Positions 19,575 to 29,472 of a stretch of DNA of 64,000 nucleotides are shown here, piece by piece. Within the stretch, counting starts at the first letter, position 1, and the number at the start of each line of letters is the position of its first letter. The stretch comes from Eremothecium cymbalariae DBVPG#7215. Its lineage: Eukaryota > Ascomycota > Saccharomycetes > Saccharomycetales > Saccharomycetaceae. The stretch covers positions 248,001 through 312,000 of the forward strand of contig NC_016450.1 of NCBI RefSeq assembly GCF_000235365.1, written 5' to 3'. A model generated the notes under the pieces. The model ran no database searches. It saw only the letters and a program-made list of their open reading frames with translations, and was not told the DNA's origin. The translations under genes and the position numbers were made by a program.

Positions 19575-21293
19575 ATGACCTACTCTCCTCTGGGGGCTAC
19601 ATTTGGATTGAGATCTGAGAAGTTTCTTGAGAGCTTCAGGGATTATCACAGGTACCATAACAAATTAAATTTGAAATTGCAAAAGTTGAATCGTCGATTG
19701 CAGTTAACCACGAAAGATACCAAGAAATATTCTGCAAAAGAGAAATATTCCAAAATAAGCAAAGAAGATTATAATGGTAATAGATTATTTGGGTTATTGG
19801 TTTTGTTACATGCAGAAAGGAATCTAGCCTTTGTTGAAAGCTTGAAGTTGCAAGCCAAGCAACGAGGTAAATGGAAGAAGTCGGAAAAGAAATTGCTAAC
19901 CACTCGACTCAAGAGAGTTTGCCAGACTACTGCTAAGCTGTTGGAAATAACTGAAGATGAGGATAAATGGCATGTGAAGGTAGAGCTGTTGGTATATAAT
20001 AAGCTAGCTGTTGCTGAATACTTGTTGAGTGGGAAACACACCGAGAAAAAGAATTCCGAACTAATAGCTGGAGAACTTTCGCTGGCATTCCTGGCATTGG
20101 AATATTTGAATTCAATTAAATTGGTTTCCGATGATGTTATCGACATGATTACCTCCAACTATGAATACTCATTGAGGCAGAATTCTCAGAAGCTTTCTTC
20201 TAAAGATTTGAGGCATTTTATAAATAGTCAGCCTGAGGCTAACTTGGACGATCCTTTAGTCAAGCTTCTGATTGAGAATGGTTACAAGAGAAAATCTGTT
20301 GATCCCGATGAAGAGGACGATAAAAGTTCCGAAATTTCGTGGAGATCTTATACAGCTCAGATACGTGATCCTAGAGTTGTCCAATTGCTTCGTGAGGCCC
20401 ACTCCGTCAAATTAACAGATATATCAAGTTATAGTAACAAGTTGATAAAATGGGAAAAAGCTTTGGAAGCTCAGAAGCAATTCATCAAGCAGAGCCACGA
20501 TGAAGGTGATTACCAGGAAGGCGAGGATGATCAAATATTATTGACTTACTTGAAATATAGTTCGTTCTTTACTACTATTGAACGTGATAATATATTGTTT
20601 CAACAGCTATGGAAGCAGTGGCTTTTATCAACTAGTTCAAACAGGATAGTCAAGTTCAAAAAACTTGAACGCATTGTCCATAACTTATCAACGTACCTGC
20701 AGGAAGTTATGGAATTGCCAGGTGTCTATTCAGATGATGAATTGATGGCCCAGTTAATTCTGGTCAAAACCTACTACAATATCTACCTTGATAGTGGGTG
20801 CTTAGCCACATTGTACCAATCTAGTGGTAAGTATTTGGAAGCATTGGCACTGTACGTCAATTCTTTGAAGCAATTGGACAACGCCATGAAATCCGTTGAT
20901 GTATTAGATTTAAAGTTGCCAGGGGATATTTTAACGGATGCTAAGGTACAAGAAGTACGCGAATTTATTACAACTGGTTGTCAAAATATTGTTGCATTAG
21001 CAGAATACAGTAAGTCAGTCCAAAAACAAAGTTCTAGATATGATCCATCCCTGATTGAAAGGATTAATAGAAACTTTCAAATCGACTATAGTGATATTTC
21101 ACTTGAAAACTTGTTTCCATTACGGCCCCAAATCAAGCCAGTCAATGCAAAGCCAGCCTTATTCGATTTGGCTTATAACTATCTAAGTTTTAACAGAGTG
21201 CCTGCAGCAAAAAATCAAACCCAACCAAAATCCACAGATATAAATAAGGAGGCTCCTAAGAAAAAGAGTATCTTTGGATTATTCAGTCGCTGA
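19575..21293 (+). CDS. SRP68: Signal recognition particle subunit Srp68
   Basis: This is a core protein of the cytosolic signal recognition particle, which takes secretory ribosomes to the ER; Srp68 binds SRP RNA and Srp72. I start at the ATG at 19575 (572 residues; S. cerevisiae 599), because the longer frame begins at GTG and the product MTYSPLGATFG then matches the family N-terminus. The N-terminal RNA-binding helical domain contains YHNKLNLKLQKLNRR and the LVLLHAERNLAFVESLKLQ stretch, with many basic residues. TPR-like helices fill the C-terminal half, ending in a Lys-rich tail. The place matches YPL243W. Confidence 0.93.
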   Translation: MTYSPLGATFGLRSEKFLESFRDYHRYHNKLNLKLQKLNRRLQLTTKDTKKYSAKEKYSKISKEDYNGNRLFGLLVLLHAERNLAFVESLKLQAKQRGKWKKSEKKLLTTRLKRVCQTTAKLLEITEDEDKWHVKVELLVYNKLAVAEYLLSGKHTEKKNSELIAGELSLAFLALEYLNSIKLVSDDVIDMITSNYEYSLRQNSQKLSSKDLRHFINSQPEANLDDPLVKLLIENGYKRKSVDPDEEDDKSSEISWRSYTAQIRDPRVVQLLREAHSVKLTDISSYSNKLIKWEKALEAQKQFIKQSHDEGDYQEGEDDQILLTYLKYSSFFTTIERDNILFQQLWKQWLLSTSSNRIVKFKKLERIVHNLSTYLQEVMELPGVYSDDELMAQLILVKTYYNIYLDSGCLATLYQSSGKYLEALALYVNSLKQLDNAMKSVDVLDLKLPGDILTDAKVQEVREFITTGCQNIVALAEYSKSVQKQSSRYDPSLIERINRNFQIDYSDISLENLFPLRPQIKPVNAKPALFDLAYNYLSFNRVPAAKNQTQPKSTDINKEAPKKKSIFGLFSR

Positions 21294-21502
21294 TTCATGT
21301 TTAGTTTATATATTTCTTTATGATCTGTTAACCTCTTTGTAAGTTATCATCTTGGAAATTAGTTCCTGTTCTGCCTTTGTTAAAGTTGGATTTTATTTCG
21401 ACCTACTGAGAGCAGGAAGACTGCATTCTCCTTAGCGTCATGGGAAATCGGAGTAATAACGGAGAGTAAGATAACATATATATACTATTTGACCATACCT
21501 AC

Positions 21503-22795
21503 ATGAATCTGCCATTTTATAAAAAGAGTTTTAGATGTTGGATATGTTTGGAAGACAAAGATACTCGGTTTAACTTTTCCTCTTGGACGCATCATGAATG
21601 TGGATGCAATTTACAGGTACACAACAAATGTTTGGTAAGGTGGTTGTTTGCAACAAACAAGAAGACATGGTTAGAATATGGTCCAAATGACTACTACAAT
21701 ATTCAAAACATTAATGAGTTAAAGAGACGAACGTGCTATGTGGTTGATGAACACAAAGACTTTCAAACTGATGTTGATTTGGCGGAAACTGTGCAAACCA
21801 TACCTGCTGTAGGACAAACGTGGGCTTCATTCATCTGTTTGGCAGAGATTGCTGTAAATATGATATTCCGAATATCTGATGATAGGTTAAATGAAAACAA
21901 CCTTTGGCGAGGTATCCCTATTGAAAGTGTGGACTGTCCCCAATGTAAGAGAAGCATCAAAAAGGGACAAATCAACTGGAATAGCGGATCTTTGATGCTA
22001 CGTGCCTTTAAGTTTTACAAGACGGTTTCTAAATATTCCTCTGTCGCTTTTCTCTTTTGGTTTCTCTATAATAACCCACTGAAACAGGCATTTAAAGTTG
22101 GATTGTATTCTCTAAGATATATATTTCCTGAGAGTATTTTACAGAAATTGTTGAATACTTCAACTACCAAGGCATTAGATGTGTATACGGATTCTGTGGA
22201 CGGGATAGATTGCATTCCTTCGGGAACTAGGTTCACCATCCTGGGTTTTCCATTGTATTTGTTCAGTCAGGTATGTTTGAATACACCAGTGGGGTATTTC
22301 CAACAGTTGTATCCATGGGTCATAGCTTCATCCTGCGGTACCTCCATGGTTATAATAAATTTCTTCAGAGCTGAAATGGTTAGCATATACCTCTATTCCA
22401 AATTATCTTTAGTGTTATCGAGAATATTAAGGACCAAATTTTTGTATCTTGAGCCATATTTTAGAAATCACAAATCACCAGATGATCTGGATGAAAAGTT
22501 CACAGAAGAACTTATTAAAACCACCTGGGCAGATTATATTTCTGATACAGCGTTAGTCCTATTGTTGGCCAGACAGTTCAGCCGACACGTTCTTAAGAGA
22601 ATGCAATTTATTACAAAGCTGGTCTTGATATTCGACAGTAACGCTACTCCAGATGAATGCTTATGCATTCAAAACCTTTTAGCTTTGGGTATTCTGAGCT
22701 ATGCACGCGATTTTCTGAGATTTTATCTAGCTTGTCTAAGATCTAGGGAGTTAATGGAACTTCAAAGCATTGTGGAAGATGAGGGATTATCGTGA
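21503..22795 (+). CDS. Variant RING-CH membrane protein, YMR187C-like
   Basis: The 430-residue product matches S. cerevisiae YMR187C (uncharacterised, about the same length) in position and strand. The N-terminus has a RING-CH-like zinc motif: C12-x2-C15, C33-G-C35, H40-x2-C43 followed by LVRWL, and a last pair C145-P-Q-C148. The spacing resembles MARCH5-type ubiquitin ligases, but about 100 residues are inserted before the last pair. Several hydrophobic segments follow (about 172-190, 250-270, 283-300, 350-360, 390-410), so it is probably a membrane-anchored E3. Ligase activity and location are inference. A diverged copy without the RING lies directly downstream. There is no intron. Confidence 0.7.
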   Translation: MNLPFYKKSFRCWICLEDKDTRFNFSSWTHHECGCNLQVHNKCLVRWLFATNKKTWLEYGPNDYYNIQNINELKRRTCYVVDEHKDFQTDVDLAETVQTIPAVGQTWASFICLAEIAVNMIFRISDDRLNENNLWRGIPIESVDCPQCKRSIKKGQINWNSGSLMLRAFKFYKTVSKYSSVAFLFWFLYNNPLKQAFKVGLYSLRYIFPESILQKLLNTSTTKALDVYTDSVDGIDCIPSGTRFTILGFPLYLFSQVCLNTPVGYFQQLYPWVIASSCGTSMVIINFFRAEMVSIYLYSKLSLVLSRILRTKFLYLEPYFRNHKSPDDLDEKFTEELIKTTWADYISDTALVLLLARQFSRHVLKRMQFITKLVLIFDSNATPDECLCIQNLLALGILSYARDFLRFYLACLRSRELMELQSIVEDEGLS

Positions 22796-23234
22796 CGTGG
22801 GTTACGTACTCTAACCAATGACCAACATTATACTTCTATATCCTTCAGAAATATATTTCATTTTATTGTTGCCTGTTTATAGTTACTATATCACATATAT
22901 ACGTGACTGGACTTTGTATTTCATCTTTGTCTACTCCTTCTCAATAAACTTTACAAGGCAGTTGGTGATATTACTATACTCGTTACGATTATATAATCGT
23001 AACAAATTTCTTGAAGTCTTAAGTAATGTGGTATGACGCAAATGCATTGAATTTAGTTACAGTCGTATTACAACTATTGAGCCAATATATAACACCAACA
23101 ACGTCGTAAGAGCACAAAATTTACAGAAATATTTCGCTATATATAAGGAATATACCCTGGGTGTGGGTATAGCTCTTCAACCTCCAACTAAGACATCACA
23201 ATAATTGTGGCCGTTTGAATTCTTGCTCATTATA
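22796..23234. other. Intergenic region between the two paralogues
   Basis: The 439-bp AT-rich gap holds a 22-bp perfect palindrome (22982-23003) and TATATAA-like boxes near 23085 and 23140. A 72-codon hydrophobic ORF (22818-23036) is probably chance. Confidence 0.5.
22982..23003. repeat. 22-bp perfect palindrome
   Basis: GTTACGATTAT followed by its exact reverse complement, with no spacer. About 0.015 such palindromes would be expected by chance in 64 kb of random sequence. Confidence 0.95.
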
Positions 23235-24068
23235 ATGGATAACCAGGTTACTAGATTCCAAAATACGTTTTATTTCTACAAACCTAACTTTATATCATGC
23301 AAAGATCTATTACTGTTAAACCGCACAGATGTGAAGGGTGAATCACATGAAGACTCCTCGGCAATCGATGGTGTCGCACAAACAGGTGTATATCGCAGTC
23401 CTATCACTATCGCAAGATGCTTTGTTGATTCCATAAATGAGTACTTTCAGCGGCTACAGGAAAATAAACCACGAACCGTTCTTCTGTTTCAGTTTCTCAG
23501 AGCTGGTGCTATCATTGCTCGAGAATTATTGTGCTCCGAAACAGTTGTAGGTTCGTCATATAACAAAAGATGCCCGCTCTCTACGAAATGCCAGCTGTCT
23601 GCAATGTGCAGTCGTCTGCTATTTTGGTCAGGGATCCCATTGTATTTGGCAAGTTCAGTTCTAAAAGACCCAATTGGAAATACCCATCAACTATTTTTTA
23701 CATTTGAATTACTTTGTGGCAAACATGTGAAGACGTTTGGACATTTAACACCTTTAGTGGTGTTGCTTGTTCCGATATTGTATAGATACTACTTGAGACC
23801 TCTAGTTATGCGGAGTGGAAGTCCCCAAGGTATTTCCACTTTAACTGCTATAGAATCTGCTAGTAACGATACAATAATTTGGCCACTTGTCGGAAAATAC
23901 TTCAATGAGTATATTTTGATGAGGATACCTTATTACAAACATTTGATCGAAGCATGTACAAGTGATCCAGATGAGGGAATATGGTTTGGAAATATACTAG
24001 GGTGTCTTATGTTGGTCTTCGCCAAAGATATTGGGCTTTGGTTAATCAAAAGGAAGTATAAATTTTGA
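23235..24068 (+). CDS. RING-less diverged paralogue of the upstream gene
   Basis: The 277-residue product (ATG 23235; the longer frame starts at TTG) is not similar to any characterised protein I recognise, but aligns with the C-terminal half of its neighbour. The GIPLYLASSVLKDPIGNTHQL segment corresponds to GFPLYLFSQVCLNTPVGYFQQ there, and the terminal SDPDEG...NILG...LVFAKD...LWL corresponds to TPDEC...NLLA...LSYARD...FYL. No RING pairs are present: the N-terminal 80 residues are unrelated to the zinc motif. Four hydrophobic segments suggest a membrane protein. It looks like a tandem duplicate that lost its ubiquitin-ligase part; whether it is functional is unknown. TATA-like boxes lie upstream, and the frame is intact. 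Confidence 0.65.
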   Translation: MDNQVTRFQNTFYFYKPNFISCKDLLLLNRTDVKGESHEDSSAIDGVAQTGVYRSPITIARCFVDSINEYFQRLQENKPRTVLLFQFLRAGAIIARELLCSETVVGSSYNKRCPLSTKCQLSAMCSRLLFWSGIPLYLASSVLKDPIGNTHQLFFTFELLCGKHVKTFGHLTPLVVLLVPILYRYYLRPLVMRSGSPQGISTLTAIESASNDTIIWPLVGKYFNEYILMRIPYYKHLIEACTSDPDEGIWFGNILGCLMLVFAKDIGLWLIKRKYKF

Positions 24069-24236
24069 TTTATACTCAATAAAAAACATTTCATAAATTC
24101 CGTTGTGTAGCTACCTAGGCAACGAACTCAGCAATGACCGATGATAGGTCGACCATTGCTTGTCCGAAATATACGTAGTCTAAAAATATATTATTAATAG
24201 TCCTTATATTTTGTATTAGATATACATACATTTTAA

Positions 24237-27200
24237 TTACCTAAAAAATACCTCAGACAGAAGGTCTAATAAGGCACAAATTTTGAACGTCGTTTTTTTT
24301 CCTCTCATCAAAACGATTGTCGCTTCAGGATCGTCGGTTTCTTTTTCAAGTAATTCACCGAACTTAACCACTTCGTGGTACCGGAAGCTAGACCTCTTAC
24401 CATCTAGCATATCGATACTGTATACTTCTCCATTTCTAGTGGAGATTCTGAAATCTATGTCAGGAAATTTCGGGGCACTAGAACCAAAAAAACTAACCTC
24501 AATTTCCTTCAGGTGTTCACCATAGATTTCACATATTACTCCCCTTTCATACAACTGGCGAGTATTCCACTTATAGTAGATCCCACTAGGTTGATGGGAG
24601 TCTCTACCATGAACTCTTTTATAAACATCTTTGATCTTGTTTCCAAGGCCAGCTTTTTTCAAAGGCTCATAATGCCCATATTTTTGAACTTGTGTCACCG
24701 ATTTACTTATGGCTGTCAGTAATGCCTCTGATAACAAGCGAAGATAATTTTCCTTCTTTTTTAAATGATCATGAACATCAGTCATAAAAATTAATTCCCG
24801 CTCATTCATGTGGCCTACATAAGGTCTTGAGCGTATTGTGTTTGCAATATCGTTCAACACTGATTGGTAATTATTGGCTTCATCTATAATACCAAGATGC
24901 GTGAGCTCCTTGACCCTCTGCATAATGTGTTTTTTCAGAGCAACGTATCCCATGGTATCTAAATGCTTTTTGGACAAGTCTTGTTGAATCGATGGGTATT
25001 TCTTCAGCAAATTCTGAAAAATAATATTATCCTCTGGAAGTACAGTGCTTGTCAAAAGATCCGCTAAGTTCGTTTCAACATCTTCTACCTGCATTAGATA
25101 ACAGAGTCCCCTCTTTGTTTCATTGTACATCAAAGTAGACCTATCATCCTCCAGTAATACGTGATAGATGGATGGATCTAATTCAAGACTTATAACACCA
25201 GTTGTTCGGGGAACAGATGTTTCGAATATTGATTCCATCTGTTTTAATAAATCAACAATTGCATCGTCATGTGGAAGGACAGATTTGTGGGCAATAAATA
25301 TTTGAATCATGCTGTCCAAATATTGGTGCTTCATAGTAAGGGTTGGTCTATCTGTAGAACCCATGTCCCTGTAAATAACGCTATCGCATTCATTTTCAAA
25401 CTGAGGAGAAATCAACATATTTTTCAATAAATTCACAATTGCAGGCTCAACTTCCTCAACATAGGATGTCAATGGTGTGTAATAACCGTTAAACTCCTTT
25501 AAATTGAAGATGGTAGTTAAAGCGTTGCACAAAACTTGCACTTTATTGTCGATGTCAGATGACTTATCATGAATGCCATACTGACTGCGGTTTGCGAAAA
25601 ATATATTCACATAGTTTTCGATCAAGACCTTCGCAATTGCTCTTAAGGGATCATAAAAGTTGGTGCTCCTATCGGCCACAACTCTATATGCCTTTGTACA
25701 AAGATACTTTATCTCCATTGGAATAGAATCTATCATGAGAGTTAGGGCATTCCTCACAGATTCAGTAGACTTCCATATGTTCGTCATATTTTCAACATAT
25801 TTTGAATTAGTCTGGTTGTCATCGATCGCAATGTGTGAGGGTACTATTGGTTCATTTGGGTGTAGCATTTTATAGATATTTGCAGGTACACTTTCGAAGT
25901 CCAATTCTGAGTCATTCAAAGACTCTAGAATATTGCCTAACAGGTGAACGGTTTCAGCATTTTGGTGACGGAGCAGATATTGAGTTAATAAAATTTTCCA
26001 AGGAGAATTGGAAGTGCTTGCGTTCAAAAATACATCAGTAGATATCTCATCCATTTCATCCATCATCAAGTCCATAATCATTTTGATGAATAACATGTTC
26101 TCTCTACGACCAATCTTACCGCTTGTGGGAGAAAAGAGTTTAGGCAAGAAGTTGGTACACGAATGGGGCTCTAGTTTGAATAGTTGTTTCCAATAAAATG
26201 AATCAACTTGAAGTAGATAGCATATTTTTTCATATAATGAATTCTGCTTCTTTAAGTTATCGGGAACTTTATCTTCAGAAAATTTCTCTAAATTAGCTAA
26301 ACCAGCTTGAGATAAATATCTGCTAACCTGAATCCCTCTCCGTTCTAACAAATCTTTTTTCTTTATAGACCTTTTTATTTTGCTTTGCAGGTGTCTGATC
26401 TCTTCATTACATTCATTTACCATGGCCTTTTTCTTGTGTACCTTTGAGTACAACGTATCAGCATCGCTTTCATTTAGAATATGGACAAACTTCTTAACTG
26501 CCCATAAGCTTGGAGTGCTTGAATTCAATAGTTCATGATACGCAGTCCTCAACTGGTGGGTTCTAACAGCACTTTGAATTCCAAGCACAGTGGCCTCATT
26601 CTGTTGGTAATAATGCGCATTACTGCATATCCTAGACCTTAAGTTTGCACCACGGGTTGCAGCTTGTAACTTAATTAGCTCATTGGCTTCGACAATATCA
26701 TTAATTAAATCAATGGCAAATCTTGCCAAAACACCTCTTATTATTGCCTGCAGTTTAAATATAGGATTATTTGAGTCACGGTTGTACCTCACTGAGTTCA
26801 ATTTGTTCCGTACAACAGATCCTCTCGCACAACCATGAAAGCGAGTAACAACTGCCTCAAAACGATAGATCTCATTCATGAAATATGCATGCAAGCGCCG
26901 TTGTGCAATCCCCTTGAAGTTCGCTTGGCAACGTTCTAAAAGACCAAGAGAAAGCGATCGATGCCTGATCTGGTAATCGTATTTTGCCTTAACAATCGAT
27001 CCACGACAACATGCTTGGAATCTAACCACACGGGGTTTAATGACATTCAAAGACCAATTAATATCTTTAATTTCCTTTCTAATAAGCGTAGCTCTAAGTG
27101 TTGCTTGAAAACCAATCAGTGGTTTAGTACAAACAACAATGTTCTTCAAAGTATTCTTGCATTGCCTGCGTATAACAACAGAATTTACTAGCACCTGGAA

Positions 27201-29102
27201 TCTCCTAATTATAAAGTCATTCTTCAAACAGTTCAGACGTACTATGTCCAAACGATTACGAAGAAGACGTCCATGAATAGTTGACTGAAGAGAACATAAT
27301 TGTCCTTCTGCTTCCTCAGAAAAAACAGGTTTGGGTTTCACAGTATACTTGACTCTCATTAATTTGCCTTTGCAAGCTGCCTGTAAACGTTTGGTATTAT
27401 TCTCGAACAATTCAAAAGTCTTCTTGTTGAGATAAATCCGGTAACGAAAGTTGGCACCTCTTGAGAGAGCCTGAAAGCGGAAAATGATATCCAAAAACTC
27501 ATCTTCTGACAGCCGCTGGCGTCTACCTGGAGAGTAAGAAGAATGCGTGGGTGAGTAACTACTATAAGGAGAACCCTCATAATACCTGTCAAAAGACCTT
27601 GGAGTAATGTCAGAGGTGTAACCCATTCTTCTTGAAATACCTGGAGAATAGTATGAAAACGACTTTGGAGGACTGTAAGACAAGTTGGTGTTTGCTGTTC
27701 TTAATAAGGGATCGGAGAGTAATATGGAAGCAGTTCGTGAATCCATATATGAACGTTCATAACTTTGTGGAGAAATATACCTGTGTATGTTGGGATAATA
27801 TTCATGTAATTGCCTTTCTGGAGTTCGAGGGTAATTGGTGATATCCATTCCTTCCGGATTTTCTAAAACAGGTACTTCTTCTACTGTAAGATTTGGCACT
27901 TTTTGGGATTCAACAACCTCCGCTGGTTTAGCCGGCTCCTCAATAGTATCATTCGAAGGGCCATTGTCAGCAGGTGGTTCCTCACTTTCCACTTTCTTTT
28001 CGTCGACCTTTTTAAAATCTAATACCAAAGCTGGTTTTAGTTCGGGCTCTTTCGGTTTTTTTAGGTCCCAGTTTTTAATTAACCCTTCACCGCGATGAGC
28101 TTTGGTTGGTGATATAGAGTTTCCCTCCTCTTTAAATGGCCTGAAATTACGGACATTTGGTAGCTTCTGTTTACACAGCTTTAAGTCCTGTTCAGAAAAC
28201 TCTAAGACACCGGATAAATTTTGAATTTCTGGCACTTGTTCAGGGTACCTACTATTGAGAATATTTGACAGTGCATGTAACGTTTCAAAAACTTTGGGAA
28301 TATTCTTCTTTTCATACAAGTCTGTGAGTTCAAACCTAAATAGGTCCGGGACACCAACGTAATCAACCAAGGAGAAGAAAGCATTAATATTCTGAGTGTG
28401 TTTAAACTGTAAACGCCCCGGGGGGATAACGGTTGCTACCAGATCTGGCTTTATAGTTTGAGTCAGCCTTGCCAAATAGTACCCATCCCGCATAGAATTA
28501 CCAGTAGCCAGTTCCAACTCAGATGGCATTTCTTGTTCAATGACTTCTTCGATCCACTTTTTGGCTTCCCCAACTCGGCAAAGAAACTCATAATACCGTA
28601 GGGTCTCTTTGGACATTGAGGACATATCGACTTTTTTAGGCGACAGAGTAACTGAAGATCCAATCTTGCTTGCAACTGATGAATTTTCGGATACAAGATT
28701 TTTCAAGTCAGAAGAACCATCGTTAGCACGGGGAGTAGTTCTTGAAGGAGATTGTTTATTCAAACTAGATTCACTTTCTGAGAAACCATTACTTTTAGCT
28801 TCCCCTCTTGTTGAGTTACTTGCTAAACTTTGTCGGCTATTGGAATCTTGCAATAAGAAAGGATTTTTTGATATATTTGACTTTACATTTTTAGACGGAA
28901 TTATTGGATGGTTTTCCTTATCATCTTGTCTTTTAGCTAAGGATAACTTATCCTTTACAGACGAGGCTTTGGGGCTTATAGGATTGAGTTTTGATGGTGA
29001 AACATCCATTAGAGCAGTGGAACCGTCAGAACCAAGACTTTGTAGATACTTAGCAACATATTGGTTCTTTCCCCTGGTTGGCGAACCATTCTGAGCACTC
29101 AT
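24237..29102 (-). CDS. IQG1: IQGAP-family cytokinesis scaffold Iqg1/Cyk1
   Basis: This is the IQGAP scaffold of the actomyosin ring at the bud neck. It has 1621 residues (S. cerevisiae 1495). In order: a disordered Ser/Lys-rich N-terminus with a KEN box at 62-64 (D-KEN-HP), consistent with APC/C-mediated destruction known for Iqg1; a calponin-homology domain (about 172-285, starting LCRVGEAKKWIEEVI) for F-actin; a region of many IQ-like motifs (about 540-850, e.g. FQALSRGANFRYR, LQAATRGANLRSR) for calmodulin/myosin light chain; a GTPase-activating-like region (about 1000-1300); and a C-terminal RGCT domain to the end. The gene is the longest but one here. Neighbours match YPL242C. Confidence 0.95.
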   Translation of the reverse strand: MSAQNGSPTRGKNQYVAKYLQSLGSDGSTALMDVSPSKLNPISPKASSVKDKLSLAKRQDDKENHPIIPSKNVKSNISKNPFLLQDSNSRQSLASNSTRGEAKSNGFSESESSLNKQSPSRTTPRANDGSSDLKNLVSENSSVASKIGSSVTLSPKKVDMSSMSKETLRYYEFLCRVGEAKKWIEEVIEQEMPSELELATGNSMRDGYYLARLTQTIKPDLVATVIPPGRLQFKHTQNINAFFSLVDYVGVPDLFRFELTDLYEKKNIPKVFETLHALSNILNSRYPEQVPEIQNLSGVLEFSEQDLKLCKQKLPNVRNFRPFKEEGNSISPTKAHRGEGLIKNWDLKKPKEPELKPALVLDFKKVDEKKVESEEPPADNGPSNDTIEEPAKPAEVVESQKVPNLTVEEVPVLENPEGMDITNYPRTPERQLHEYYPNIHRYISPQSYERSYMDSRTASILLSDPLLRTANTNLSYSPPKSFSYYSPGISRRMGYTSDITPRSFDRYYEGSPYSSYSPTHSSYSPGRRQRLSEDEFLDIIFRFQALSRGANFRYRIYLNKKTFELFENNTKRLQAACKGKLMRVKYTVKPKPVFSEEAEGQLCSLQSTIHGRLLRNRLDIVRLNCLKNDFIIRRFQVLVNSVVIRRQCKNTLKNIVVCTKPLIGFQATLRATLIRKEIKDINWSLNVIKPRVVRFQACCRGSIVKAKYDYQIRHRSLSLGLLERCQANFKGIAQRRLHAYFMNEIYRFEAVVTRFHGCARGSVVRNKLNSVRYNRDSNNPIFKLQAIIRGVLARFAIDLINDIVEANELIKLQAATRGANLRSRICSNAHYYQQNEATVLGIQSAVRTHQLRTAYHELLNSSTPSLWAVKKFVHILNESDADTLYSKVHKKKAMVNECNEEIRHLQSKIKRSIKKKDLLERRGIQVSRYLSQAGLANLEKFSEDKVPDNLKKQNSLYEKICYLLQVDSFYWKQLFKLEPHSCTNFLPKLFSPTSGKIGRRENMLFIKMIMDLMMDEMDEISTDVFLNASTSNSPWKILLTQYLLRHQNAETVHLLGNILESLNDSELDFESVPANIYKMLHPNEPIVPSHIAIDDNQTNSKYVENMTNIWKSTESVRNALTLMIDSIPMEIKYLCTKAYRVVADRSTNFYDPLRAIAKVLIENYVNIFFANRSQYGIHDKSSDIDNKVQVLCNALTTIFNLKEFNGYYTPLTSYVEEVEPAIVNLLKNMLISPQFENECDSVIYRDMGSTDRPTLTMKHQYLDSMIQIFIAHKSVLPHDDAIVDLLKQMESIFETSVPRTTGVISLELDPSIYHVLLEDDRSTLMYNETKRGLCYLMQVEDVETNLADLLTSTVLPEDNIIFQNLLKKYPSIQQDLSKKHLDTMGYVALKKHIMQRVKELTHLGIIDEANNYQSVLNDIANTIRSRPYVGHMNERELIFMTDVHDHLKKKENYLRLLSEALLTAISKSVTQVQKYGHYEPLKKAGLGNKIKDVYKRVHGRDSHQPSGIYYKWNTRQLYERGVICEIYGEHLKEIEVSFFGSSAPKFPDIDFRISTRNGEVYSIDMLDGKRSSFRYHEVVKFGELLEKETDDPEATIVLMRGKKTTFKICALLDLLSEVFFR

Positions 29103-29472
29103 TATTGATGTATCTTGGTACCGGTTCGAGGGGCTAGTTGATTATAGGAGAGATCTAATCATCCTATTCTATTTTTGAAAATGCATTTGCAGATGATTTA
29201 TGAACCAGATTTCGAGTTTGTTTATATTTAACCAAATTTGGCATTGCATATTTAAAAGAGGCTCGAGAATTAGAAATCGTGTTTTATCTTACAGATTTTA
29301 AAGCTGCGTTTTGCAAATATTCAATATTCTTTCGTAATTAGAGAGTTATGTTGAAATCCTGGTGCTCTCAATCGGTAATCCCGGATCGACATCGTGTTTT
29401 AGCAATTATAAATGAATTAAGTTGTCTTGTTGAATACTGCATCTAATGGGCATGTGCATATCGTTTTGAACG
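29103..29472. promoter_or_regulatory. IQG1 promoter and CIN2 3' flank
   Basis: This 370-bp AT-rich region holds the IQG1 promoter. No distinct motif is seen. Confidence 0.45.

Noticed and set aside
22818..23036. 72-codon hydrophobic ORF between the two paralogues
   Set aside because: AT-rich DNA gives such hydrophobic chance ORFs; no similarity is recognised, and a palindrome runs through it.
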